Positions 50,155 to 58,559 of a stretch of 64,000 nucleotides of DNA are shown piece by piece. Under the pieces are notes generated by a model that was given only the letters and a program-made list of their open reading frames with translations, ran no database searches and was not told the origin of the DNA. The DNA is from Scylla paramamosain (Eukaryota > Arthropoda > Malacostraca > Decapoda > Portunidae), in contig NC_087158.1 in assembly GCF_035594125.1 (NCBI RefSeq), positions 4,670,001 to 4,734,000 of the forward strand, written 5' to 3'. A program made the translations under genes and the position numbers. Within the stretch, counting starts at the first letter, position 1; the number at the start of each line of letters is the position of its first letter.

Positions 50155-50332
50155 GGCGGGAGTAACTATGACTCCTGGAGGTCCCGGGATGGTGTCATGC
50201 CGTGACTCCCCGAGTGACGTGAAAAACCTCCTTGAGACTTAGTTACTAGGGAAGCCTGCCTCCTAGTGGCGCCCGCTGGTAACGTAGGCACAAGCCCGAG
50301 GGATTGGGCCTACGGCTAAAGTGCTTACCCCG
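50155..50332 (+). ncRNA. HDV-like self-cleaving ribozyme, R2-type, copy 1
   Basis: The pieces of the HDV double pseudoknot can be placed by eye. P1 is GGCGGG (50,155-50,160) with CCCGCT (50,272-50,277). P2 is GGGAAGC (50,249-50,255) with GCTTACCC (50,323-50,330), with one bulged A. P3 is GCC (50,258-50,260) with GGC (50,268-50,270), closing the loop TCCTAGT. P1.1 is CC (50,262-50,263) with GG (50,278-50,279). P4 is GTAGGC (50,284-50,289) with GCCTAC (50,308-50,313). J4/2 is GGCTAAAG (50,314-50,321), with C at 50,316 as the expected catalytic cytosine. Cleavage is predicted just before 50,155, the first base of the element and within 28S sequence, as described for some R2 lineages. The long P1-P2 joining region (about 88 nt) is unusual for HDV but accepted in R2 ribozymes. 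Confidence 0.78.
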
Positions 50333-50759
50333 CGAGATGAATGTGGGGCTGGGAGTTGGACAAATATTCCATCCTCCCTTCTCAATAAACGTTCATAGAG
50401 TAATGGGACTCCGCCAGGCTTCAGAGCCCAGAACAGCTTCACTGGTCCGGAGTCCTTTCTGCTCCTTCGAGTTCTCTACCTCGTTGGGTGGTGGGCCGTC
50501 AGGGTGATTTGCCGAGTCGGTGGGCTAAACCCACTAACCCTCGACAGCGGTAGTGACTCTGGCGTTTCCGGGATGACGGCCCGCTGGTTTGGGGGGTAGC
50601 GCTCTTCCTGCCCCCAAGGGCCAGCGGGTTCATGGCTTTGAAATGGGGTACACGGGGTGGATGCGGTCCCAGTCCCCCTCAGGTCCGAGGGGCGTGCATA
50701 GAGCCTCCGTGCACGTCCTCTCTTACCCAGAGCGTCCTAGCAGAGCTCGTAGTCTGCGA

Positions 50760-51036
50760 ACGGTTTGTCATGCTGCGGTGGGCCTAGTAGCTCAGGCAGC
50801 CAACCGTCTGGCTGAGGGTGGCGTCCTCAGAACCGGAATCCTGTCGGGGGCGACCTCGGCAGGTAGGTTTCGCATCGCCTGTGCCGTTGAAGACGGTAGG
50901 CGTGAGTAGTGCTGGCTTTAGCCCGCTACCCTGTCGTCCCCTCCAAAGGGGTAATTCTGGCCGCCGGTCCCGGCTGCTTGGTAAACAAGCGCCAGTGAAC
51001 GGCGGCTCAATTAAGTATGACTCTCTCAAGGTAGCC
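50760..51036 (+). other. 3' region of R2-type copy 1, ending in 28S-like sequence
   Basis: This GC-rich, structured region is conserved with copy 2 (GGAATCCTGTCGGGGGCGAC, GGTAGGTTTCGCATC, CTACCCTGTCGTCCCC). Its last stretch, from about 50,990, aligns to 28S (AAGCGC..GT.AACGGCGG...TATGACTCTCTCAAGGTAGCC). In R2 elements the 3' UTR is the RNA structure that the R2 protein binds for target-primed reverse transcription, and this segment is the candidate for that role. The function is inferred. Confidence 0.55.
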
Positions 51037-51275
51037 GAGATTCTTGCATTGAGGCAAGAATCTCGTTGTGGCTGCACCGAGGCCAACTCCTTCGTTATGG
51101 CAGTTTCAAGGCAACTATCTCGATGTGGCTGCATGGAGGAAAAAAAAAAACTCGTTGTGGATGCATCGAAACAACACCCACGTTGTCGCTGCATCGAGGC
51201 AACAAACCATTTGTGGCTGCACCGAAAGAACCCCTTCGTTGTGGTTGCATCGAGGGAACAATCTCGTTGTGGCTG
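51037..51275 (+). repeat. Satellite B between R2-type copy 1 and a LINE-1x fragment
   Basis: It starts with a perfect 11-bp inverted repeat, GAGATTCTTGC (51,037-51,047) and GCAAGAATCTC (51,054-51,064). The rest duplicates about 42,690-42,870, including the GCATGGAGGAAAAAAA-ACTCG interruption. Confidence 0.87.
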
Positions 51276-51436
51276 AATCATCATAGCGACTCCTACACCA
51301 GCCTCGGAGTCCCCATCTGGGGAGGGGACCATAAATGTCCCCAGGTCGGACTGCCTTTCTGTCGACGACCCTAAGTGTCTTTGACACCACTCTCAACTTT
51401 TTCTTCATTAACTTCTGCAACATTCACTGTCTAATG
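51276..51436 (+). mobile_element. LINE-1x 5'-coding fragment L
   Basis: About 160 bp covering the start-codon region through the NFCNI endonuclease motif. The initiator ATG is changed to ATA (TCATAGCGACTCC), and a 1-bp insertion near 51,381 shifts the frame. It has neither 5' UTR nor 3' end, so it is a residual piece left by deletion or recombination. Confidence 0.87.
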
Positions 51437-51868
51437 TATCTAAAATTGAGCTATATTGAGCCAAGCATCTCGATGTGACTACATCGAGGCAACAATTTCT
51501 TTGTTGCTGCATCAAGGTAGGAAACTCGTTGTGTATGCATATAGGCAACAACCTCGTTCAGCTTCAATGAGCCAATACCCTCTTTGTGGCTGCTTCGAGG
51601 CAACAATCTCATTGTGGGTGCATCGAGAGAACAATGTCGTTGTGGCTGAATTGATGCAACAGTCTCGTTGTAGCAGCGTCGAGCTATCCCCTTCGTTGAT
51701 ACACAATCGAGGCAACGATATCGTTTTTGGCTTCGGAACCTCATCGTTGTACCTGCATCGAGGCAACAATCTTGTTTTGGCTGCATCGAGGCAACACTCT
51801 CTTTGTGGCAGCATTTATGCAGCAATCTTGATGTAGCCGTATCAAGGAGTATCTCGTTTTGGTTGGAT
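51437..51868 (+). repeat. Satellite B between LINE-1x fragment L and R2-type copy 2
   Basis: Degenerate 28-bp units (GCATCGAGGCAACAATYTC, GTTGTGGC). No gene is seen. Confidence 0.87.
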
Positions 51869-52051
51869 GGCGGGAGTAACTATGACTCCTGGAGGGCCCG
51901 GGATGGTGTCATGCCGTAACTCCCCGAGTGACGTGAAAACCCTCCTTGAAACTTAGTTACTGGGGAAGTGTGCCTCTTAGTGGCGCCCGCTGGTAACTCA
52001 GGAACAAGCCAGCCGGGGCATGATTTGGCCTATGGCTAAAGTGCTTCCCCA
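51869..52051 (+). ncRNA. HDV-like self-cleaving ribozyme, R2-type, copy 2
   Basis: The core matches copy 1. P1 is GGCGGG (51,869-51,874) with CCCGCT (51,986-51,991). P2 is GGGGAAG (51,962-51,968) with CTTCCCC (52,044-52,050), now seven perfect pairs, whereas copy 1 has a bulge. P3 is GCC (51,972-51,974) with GGC (51,982-51,984). J4/2 is GGCTAAAG (52,034-52,041), with the candidate catalytic C at 52,036. P4 is poorly preserved (CTCAGG against CCTATG), so this copy may cleave weakly or not at all. Confidence 0.7.
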
Positions 52052-52740
52052 CGAGATGAATGTGAGGTGGGTAGTTGAACAATATTCCATCCTCCTTTAT
52101 CAGACATTATAGAGTAATGGGGTTCCGCCAGGCTTCGTAGCCCAGACCAGCTTCACTGATCCAGAGTCCTTCTGCTCCTTCGAGTTCTCTATCTCGTTGG
52201 GGTGGGGGCCGTCAGGGTGATTTGCCGCGTCGGTTGGCCAAACCCACTTACCCTCGACATCGGTAGTCACTCTGGCGTTTCCGGGATGACGGCCCGCTAG
52301 TGGTAGCGCTCTTCCTGCCTTCAAATACCAGCGGGTTAATGGATTTGATAATGGGGTACACGGTGCGGATGCGGTACCAGTTCCCCCCGGGTCCGAGGGG
52401 CGGGCATACAGCCTCTGTGTTCGTCCTGAGGACCAAGGGCGTCCTAGCAGAGTTCGTAGTCTGCGAAGCGGTGTTTCGTGATGCGGCGGGCCTAATAAAG
52501 CAGGTAGCCAACCGCCTGGTCTGAGGGTGGCGTCCTGACTGGAATCCTGTCGGGGGCGACCTCGGCAGGTAGGTTTCGCATCACCTGTGCCGTTGAAGAC
52601 GGTAGGTGTGAGTAGCGCTGGCTCTTCCCACTACCCTGTCGTCCCCCAAAGGCGTTGTCCTGGCCGCCTGCTATCGGCTGCTTGGTCACCAAGCGCGGGT
52701 AAACGGCTGTCGGACAAAGCATGACTCGATCAAGGTAGCC
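51869..52740 (+). mobile_element. Non-autonomous R2-type element (SIDE-like), copy 2
   Basis: An 872-bp relative of copy 1 with the same two ends: GGCGGGAGTAACTATGACTC at the start, and 28S-like sequence at the end. Here the 3' piece includes AAGCGCGGGTAAACGGC (52,691-52,707), an exact 17-nt match to 28S as I remember it, and ATGACTC..TCAAGGTAGCC (52,721-52,740). The interior differs from copy 1 by many substitutions and small indels, so the two are not a recent duplication. No convincing target-site duplication was found, because the right flank AACCTCTTCGTTGTGG is ordinary satellite B. No ORF is credible. Confidence 0.74.
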
Positions 52741-53948
52741 AACCTCTTCGTTGTGGCAGCATCGAGGTAACAATCTCCTTGTGGTCACAACTGACATTGT
52801 GACCACCTCGTTTTCGCTACATCGAGGCAAGAAACTCGTTGTGGCTGGATGGAGGAAGCAAGCTCGGTGTGGCTGAATTGATGCATAAATCTCGTTATTG
52901 CTGCATCGAGGCAACCCCTCGTTGTGGGTGCATCGAACACGTTGTGACTACATAAAGCCAAATATCTCGATGTTACAACATCGAGGCAACAATCTTGTTG
53001 TTGCAGCATCGAAGCATTAATATCTTTTCTTTTTTCTGCATTGAGGCACTAATCTCATTTTGTCTGTAACGAGGCAACAATATCATTATTGCTGCATCAA
53101 GGAAACCCTCTAGTTGTGGCTGCATTGAGGGAACAATCTTGTTGAGTTGCATTGAGCCAACACCCTTCTTATTGCTACATTGAGGATTAAACCTTGTTGT
53201 GGCTGCATCGAGTCAACAATCTCGTTGTATCTGCATCGAGGCAAAAATCTCGTGTCTGCATTTAGGCACCAATCTTGTTGTGGCTGCATCGAGGCAAAAA
53301 TTTCATTATGTCTGCATCGAGGGAACCCATCGTTGTGGCTGTATCGTGATAACAATTTCGTTGTGCCTAAATTGAGCCAACCGCGTTGTTGTGACTGAAT
53401 CGAGGCAACAAACTCGTTGTGGCTGCATCGATGCAGCTATTTCGTTGTGGCTGCATCGAGGAAACAAGCTCGTTTTGGCTGCATCGAGGAATTAATTGTA
53501 GCTGCATAGAGGCACCAATCTCGTTGTAGCTGCATCGAAGCAACAATCTCGTTGTGGGTACATCAAGGCAGCAAGCTCGTTGTGTCTACATCAAGGGAAC
53601 AATCTCATTTAGGCTTCAACGAGCCAACAACTTCGTTCTAGCTAGAACAAGGCAAGAATTTGTTGGCACCAATCTCGTTGTGGCTGTACTGACCCAACCT
53701 CTTTGTTCTTGCTAAATTGAGGTAACAACGATCGAGGTAACAACAAGTTTGCTGCATCAAGGCAGCAAGCTCGTTGTGGCTGCATCGAGGCTGCAAGCTC
53801 GTTGTGGCAGCATCGAGCCAACCCCCTCGTTGTTGGTGCATCGTTCTGGCTCCTTCAAGGCAAAAATCTCATAAGGCGATATCGAGGCAACAGTCTCCTT
53901 GTGGCTGCATCGAAGCAACAATATCATTTAGGCCAGGTCAGGCCTAAA
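52741..53948 (+). repeat. Satellite B, orientation 2, right of R2-type copy 2
   Basis: 28-bp units. The stretch 52,845-53,540 is a diverged duplicate of about 46,340-47,010, with the same order of odd units (GCATCGAACACGTTGTGACT, GATGTTACAACATCGAGG). Near 53,690-53,810 it carries another block seen at 39,860, 41,075 and 44,408. Confidence 0.9.
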
Positions 53949-54824
53949 AGGTCAGGAATACGAGTAGGGTGTTGCACCAGTTGCTCTAGGTCATGGAGGA
54001 TAGCAAAGTTGTAGGCTAGTTCACCAGGATGGTCAGTGAAGGAAGAGGAAAGCCAAAGCTGGTGGTGAACATTGAAGTCTCCAAGAATGGAGATCTCTGC
54101 AAAAGGGAAGAGGGTCAGAATGTGCTCCACTTTGGAAGTTAAGTAGTCAAAGAATTTCTTATAATCAGAGGAGTTAGGTGAGAGGTATACAGCACAGATA
54201 AATTTAGTATGAGAGTGTCTCTGTAGTCGTAGCCAGACGGTGGAAAACTCGGAGAGCAGGTTAAGTCATTGCGCACATAAACGCAGCATCCAGCTTTGGA
54301 TCGAAAATGAGGATAGAGAAAGTAGGAGGGAACAGAAAAGGGGCTACTGTCAGTTGCCTCAGACACCTGAGTTTCAGTGAGGAAAAGATGAGGTTTAGAA
54401 GAGGAATGTGGTGTTCTGCAGATTGAAAATTAGATCTTAGACCGCGAATGTTGCAGAAGTTAATGAAGAAAAAGTTGAAAGGGGTGTCAAGACACTTAGG
54501 GTCGTCGACAGAAAAGCAGTCCGACCTGGGGACATTCATGGTCCCCTTCCCAGATGGGGACTCCGAGGCTGGTGTAGGAGTCGCCATGATGATTTTAAAA
54601 TTTTTGAGTGAAGGGTGTGTGTGTTATTAGGTGCTTGTAGTTTTGTGTGGAGGAAGAGAGTTGTCTTTAGAGGGCAGGCTGTGACTGCCCCCTTATGTTG
54701 TGAGACACAAAGGGAAACGTTCAGTGAGGTCACAGCTGGGTTTAATGATAAGTTCACAGCACTCCCTGAACAGTGCTTTAGATCTCACTGGGAGTAATTA
54801 TCTTTTCGGTAGGTGTCTACTGCC
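53949..54824 (-). mobile_element. LINE-1x copy I, 5' part only
   Basis: Minus-strand copy with the 5' UTR (start lost by about 10 bp at 54,824) and the endonuclease coding region from ATG 54,587 down to RIPDLLG near 53,960, then satellite B. The ORF is broken by small deletions near 54,255 (ALESSEF region) and 54,390. The RT and 3' end are missing. This is not what target-primed insertion leaves, so a later deletion removed the 3' part. Confidence 0.87.
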
Positions 54825-54918
54825 TTAGTGAAGTGCGTTCACTGGGCCTTCGGGCTTATGCATTCGAAGGCCACCCACCAGTGGGTGGCCTTCGTTGATT
54901 CATATAATAATAATAATA

Positions 54919-54969
<51 letters not shown>

Positions 54970-54970
54970 G
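54825..54970 (+). other. GC-rich hairpin sequence followed by a (TAA)n tail
   Basis: An 80-bp non-satellite piece contains CGAAGGCCACCCAC (54,865-54,878) and its exact reverse complement (54,881-54,894) separated by CA, plus a third GGCCTTCG at 54,845-54,852. It is followed by ATTCATA and about 65 bp of (TAA)n (54,905-54,969). The hairpin plus trinucleotide tail looks like the 3' end of a SINE or LINE whose body is missing. I do not recognise the family. Confidence 0.6.
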
Positions 54971-57269
54971 TTTCCCTCGAGGCAGCACGGCCGTTATTTA
55001 TACACCAAAGTAAATGTCTCGTTGCATCGAGCCAATCCCCTTGGTGTGGCTGAATGGAGGCACAAACCTCGCTGTGGCTGAATTGAGGCAATAATCTCGT
55101 TGTGGCTGTATCGAGGCAAGAATCTCGTTGTAGCTGCATCGATGCAGTAATCTCGTTGTGGTTGTATCGAGACACCAATCTCCTTGTGGCTCCATCGAGG
55201 TAACAATCTCGTATCTGCAGCGAGGCAGCAAGCTCACTAAGGCTGCATCGAGGCAACAATCTCGTTGTGTCTACATCAACAAGAATAGTCTCGTTGTGGC
55301 TGTAATGAGGCAGCATGCTCGTCGTGGCTGCATCGAGGCAACAATGTAGTTATGGCTGCATCAAGGAAGCAAGCTCCTTGTGGATACATCAAAGCAAATG
55401 TCTGGTCGAGCTGCATCAAGCCAATCTCCTCGTTGTGGCTGAATCGAGGCACAAACCTCGTTGTGGCTGCATCGAGCAACAATCTCTTTTTGACTCCATT
55501 GAGGCAACAATCTCGTTGTGGCAGCATAGAGGCAACAATCTCGTTGTAGATACATCGAGGCACCAAGCTCGTTGTGGATGCATCAAGGCAACAATCTTAT
55601 TGTGGCTCCATTGAGCCAACCATTTCGTTGTCGCTTCATCGAGACAACAATCTCATTGTGGCTGCAATGAGGCAAATGTGTCTTTGTGGCAGCATCGAGA
55701 CAACCACCTCATTGTGGCTGTGGCTGCATCGAGGAAACAATGTCGATGTGTTTACATCGGGGTTCCTATCTCGTTGTGGCTGCATGGAAGTAAAAATCTT
55801 GTTATTACTCCATAGACGCAACGAGGCACAAACTTCGTTGTGGTTGCATCGAGGTAACAATCTCTTTGTGGCTGCATCTATCCAAACCCCTCGTTATGGC
55901 TGCATCGAGGCAACAAGCTCATTGTGGCTGCATAGAGGCAACAATCTCCTTCTGACTGCATCAAGCCCAACCCCTTTTTTTGGCTGCATCTCGTTCTGGT
56001 AGCATCGAGGTAGCAAGCTCGTTGTGGATGCATCAAAGTAAATGTCTCGATAAGCTGCATCGAGCCAACCCCCTCGTTGTGGTTGTATCAAGGCAGAAAC
56101 CTCGTTGTGGCTTTATCGAAGAACCAATCTCGTTTTTAGCTGTATCGAGGTAACAATCTCTTTGTAGCTGGATCGAGACAGCAAGTTCGTTGTGGCTACA
56201 TCGAGGCACCAATCTCATTATGGCTGCATTGAGGCAAGAAACTCGTAGTAGCTGCATCGAAGCAACAATCTCGTTGTGTGTGCATCGAGCCAACCCTTTC
56301 GTTGTGGCTGCATCGAGACAACAATTTCGTGGTGGTAGCAAGCTCTTTGTGAATGCATCGAAACAACAATCCCGTTGTGTGTTCATCGAACCCAACCTTT
56401 CGTTTCGGCAGCATTGAAACAACAATCTCGTTGTAGCTGCATGTAGGCAGGAAGCTCCTTTTTTTCCAGCGAGGCAACAATCTCGTTGTGGATGCATCGA
56501 GACAGCAAGTTCGTTCTGGCTGCATTGAGGCAGTAATCTCGTTATGGCTTCATTGAGCCAGCCTCCTGGATGTGACTGCCTCCAGGCAATAATCTCTTTG
56601 TGACTGTATCGCGCCAACCCTTTTGTTATGGTTTTACCGAGGCAATCCCCTTTTTGTGGCAGCATCGACGAAAAATCTCATTGTTGCTGCATCGAGCCAA
56701 CACCATCTTTGTGGCTTAATAGACGCAACAAGCTCGCTGTGGCTGCATTGAAGCAGCCTCATGGCAGCAAGGTCATTGTCGATGCATCAAGTCAACAATT
56801 TGGTTGTGGCTCCATCGAGGAAACAATATCGTTATGGCTGCATAGAGGCAACCCCTTCGTTGTGGCTCCATCGAAACAACAATTTTGTGGCTGCATCACG
56901 GCGGCAAGCTCATTGTAAATGCATCGAGGCAACATTTTCGTTAAGCTGCATCGAGCCAACCCTTTCGTTATGGCTGCATCGAGGCAACAAAATCCTTGTG
57001 GCTGTATCAAGGCAACAATCTCGTTGTGGCTCTATCGAGGGAACAGCGTGGTTATGGCAGCATCGAGGCAACTATTTCGTTGTGGCTGCATCGAGGCAAG
57101 AATCTCTTTATGGTTCCATCGACACAACCCCCTCATTTTGTCTTCATCGAACCAATAATTACGAGGCACCAATCTCATTATGGTTACAATGAGGCAAAAA
57201 TCTCGCTGTAGCTGCTTTGAGGCAGCAAGATCTTTGTGAATGCAACAATCTTCGTTTCGCCAGCATTAA
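54971..57269 (+). repeat. Satellite B, orientation 2
   Basis: About 2.3 kb of 28-bp units (GCATCGAGGCAACAATCTCG, TTGTGGCT), degenerating towards the CR1/L2-type copy. ORFs on both strands, up to 210 codons, are repeat artefacts. Confidence 0.92.
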
Positions 57270-58559
57270 AGCAACAATTTGTCCGTTCCACTCATCTACC
57301 ACTATTTGAGAACCAATTTTTTTCAATCTCCTTCCTAAACCTAAATTTTTCAAGCTTGAACCCGTTATTTCTTGTTCTACCCTGGTTGCTGATCCTAAGA
57401 ATTTTGTCTACATCCCCCTTATTATAACCCTTATACCACTTAAAGACTTCTATCACGTCCCCTCTTAACCTACGTCTCTCTAAAGAATGTAAATTTAAGA
57501 GCTTCAACATCGCCTCGTAAGGAATACTCCTCATCCCCTGTATCCTTTTAGTCATTTTCCTCTGTACTGATTCTAATAAACCTATAACTTTCCTGTAATG
57601 TGGGGACCAGAACTGCACAGCGTAGTCTAGATGAGGTCTGACCAGCGCCAAGTTTAACTTTAATATTACTTCCGGCCTTCTACTTTTAACACTCCTAAAA
57701 ATGAATCCTAGTACCCTATTTGCCCTGTTCCTGGCTTCTATGCATTGTTTCCCTAGATGGAGTTCAGAGCTAACTATAACTCCTAAATCTTTCTCGTACC
57801 CTGTAACTACCAGAGTTTGGTTGTTTAATGTGTGCCTATTGTGTGGGTTTCGTCTACCTACGCTAAGCACTTTGCATTTATTGATATTAAATTGCATTTG
57901 CCATCTATCCATCAATTCATTCATTAATAGAATGAATTGAATCTGCCTGGAAGGCAATGGCATCCGATTCTGACCTAATTAATCTACCTATCTTTGTGTC
58001 ATCCGCAAATTTACTAACATCACTACTAATTCCACTATCCAAGTCATTGATATATATTAGAAATAACAATGGCCCTAATACTGATCCCTGTGGCACCCCA
58101 CTAATTACATGACCCCACTCGGATTTCGAGCCGTTTATTACCGCTCTCTGTCGCCTGTCACTAAGCCATGACCCTTTCCAGCCTAACACCTTTTCATCTA
58201 TCCCGTGTGCCCTAACCTTTCTCAGAAACCTTTGATGGGGTACCTTGTCAAATGCTTTACAGATATAAGATATCATAACTATCACCATTATCTACTGCCT
58301 CGTACACCTTACTGTAAAAACCTAACAAGTTTGTCAGGCAAGACTTCCCCTTCGTGAAGCCATGCTGTGACTGATCTATCAAGTTATGTTTGTCTAAATG
58401 TTCCCTAATGTTCCTCGCTATTATTGACTCTAACATTTTACCTACAACTGAAGTTAAGCTGACAGGTCTATAATTAGACGCTAAAGTTTTATCTCCTTTC
58501 TTAAAGATGGGTACTACATTAACCTGCCTCCACATTACTGGTACCTTACCTGACTCCTG
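57270..58559 (-). mobile_element. CR1/L2-type LINE copy Q, truncated at both ends
   Basis: Minus-strand LINE carrying most of the reverse transcriptase and C-terminal region but no endonuclease, 5' UTR or 3' tail. It is the same family as the fragments at 28,693-29,434 and 48,197-48,281. Its 5' edge abuts LINE-1x copy J. Its 3' edge enters satellite B inside a VVDEWN block that is out of frame. Confidence 0.87.
57292..58535 (-). pseudogene. Reverse transcriptase of CR1/L2-type LINE copy Q, three frames
   Basis: Three overlapping open stretches on the minus strand give the protein in order. 58,535-58,257 carries VPIFKKGDKTLASNYRPVSL and HGFTKGKSCLTNLL. 58,288-57,917 carries [31 protein letters not shown] and [10 protein letters not shown] with both catalytic Asp residues. 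57,963-57,292 carries [41 protein letters not shown] and RRLRGDVIEVFKW. At the first junction the LDFSKAFD block has lost its leading part (YLDFS) through a small deletion, removing the first catalytic Asp. The frame shifts between the blocks mean it is not functional. Confidence 0.83.

Larger units (their letters stand above)
50155..51036 (+). mobile_element. Non-autonomous R2-type element (SIDE-like), copy 1
   Basis: This is a GC-rich 882-bp unit unlike anything around it. It starts with GGCGGGAGTAACTATGACTC, the 28S rRNA sequence just upstream of the R2 retrotransposon site. It ends with TATGACTCTCTCAAGGTAGCC, which is 28S across the R2 site with one change in that stretch (TTAAGG to TCAAGG). 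Between them there is no credible ORF. The first 180 nt fold as an HDV-like ribozyme. I infer an internally deleted R2-family retroelement made of 5' and 3' untranslated regions and mobilised in trans. GATTGTTGCATT at 50,143-50,154 and GATTCTTGCATT at 51,039-51,050 flank the unit and could be a 12-bp target-site duplication with one mismatch. It is not in rDNA but in satellite B. An independent rDNA-derived SINE is the main alternative. Confidence 0.75.

Noticed and set aside
50589..51332. ORFs of 106, 152 and 182 codons in and around R2-type copy 1
   Set aside because: None is conserved in copy 2, none shows RT, zinc-finger or endonuclease motifs, and two run out into satellite B or LINE fragment L. 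High GC makes chance ORFs likely.
50155..52740. Two genuine 28S rRNA gene fragments
   Set aside because: Only the terminal 20-50 nt match 28S. The 800-nt interior does not resemble 28S as I know it, and the ends repeat the same target segment twice.
54860..54900. Helitron 3' terminal hairpin
   Set aside because: The hairpin is present, but no CTRR terminus or matching 5' TC end is seen, and a (TAA)n tail follows.
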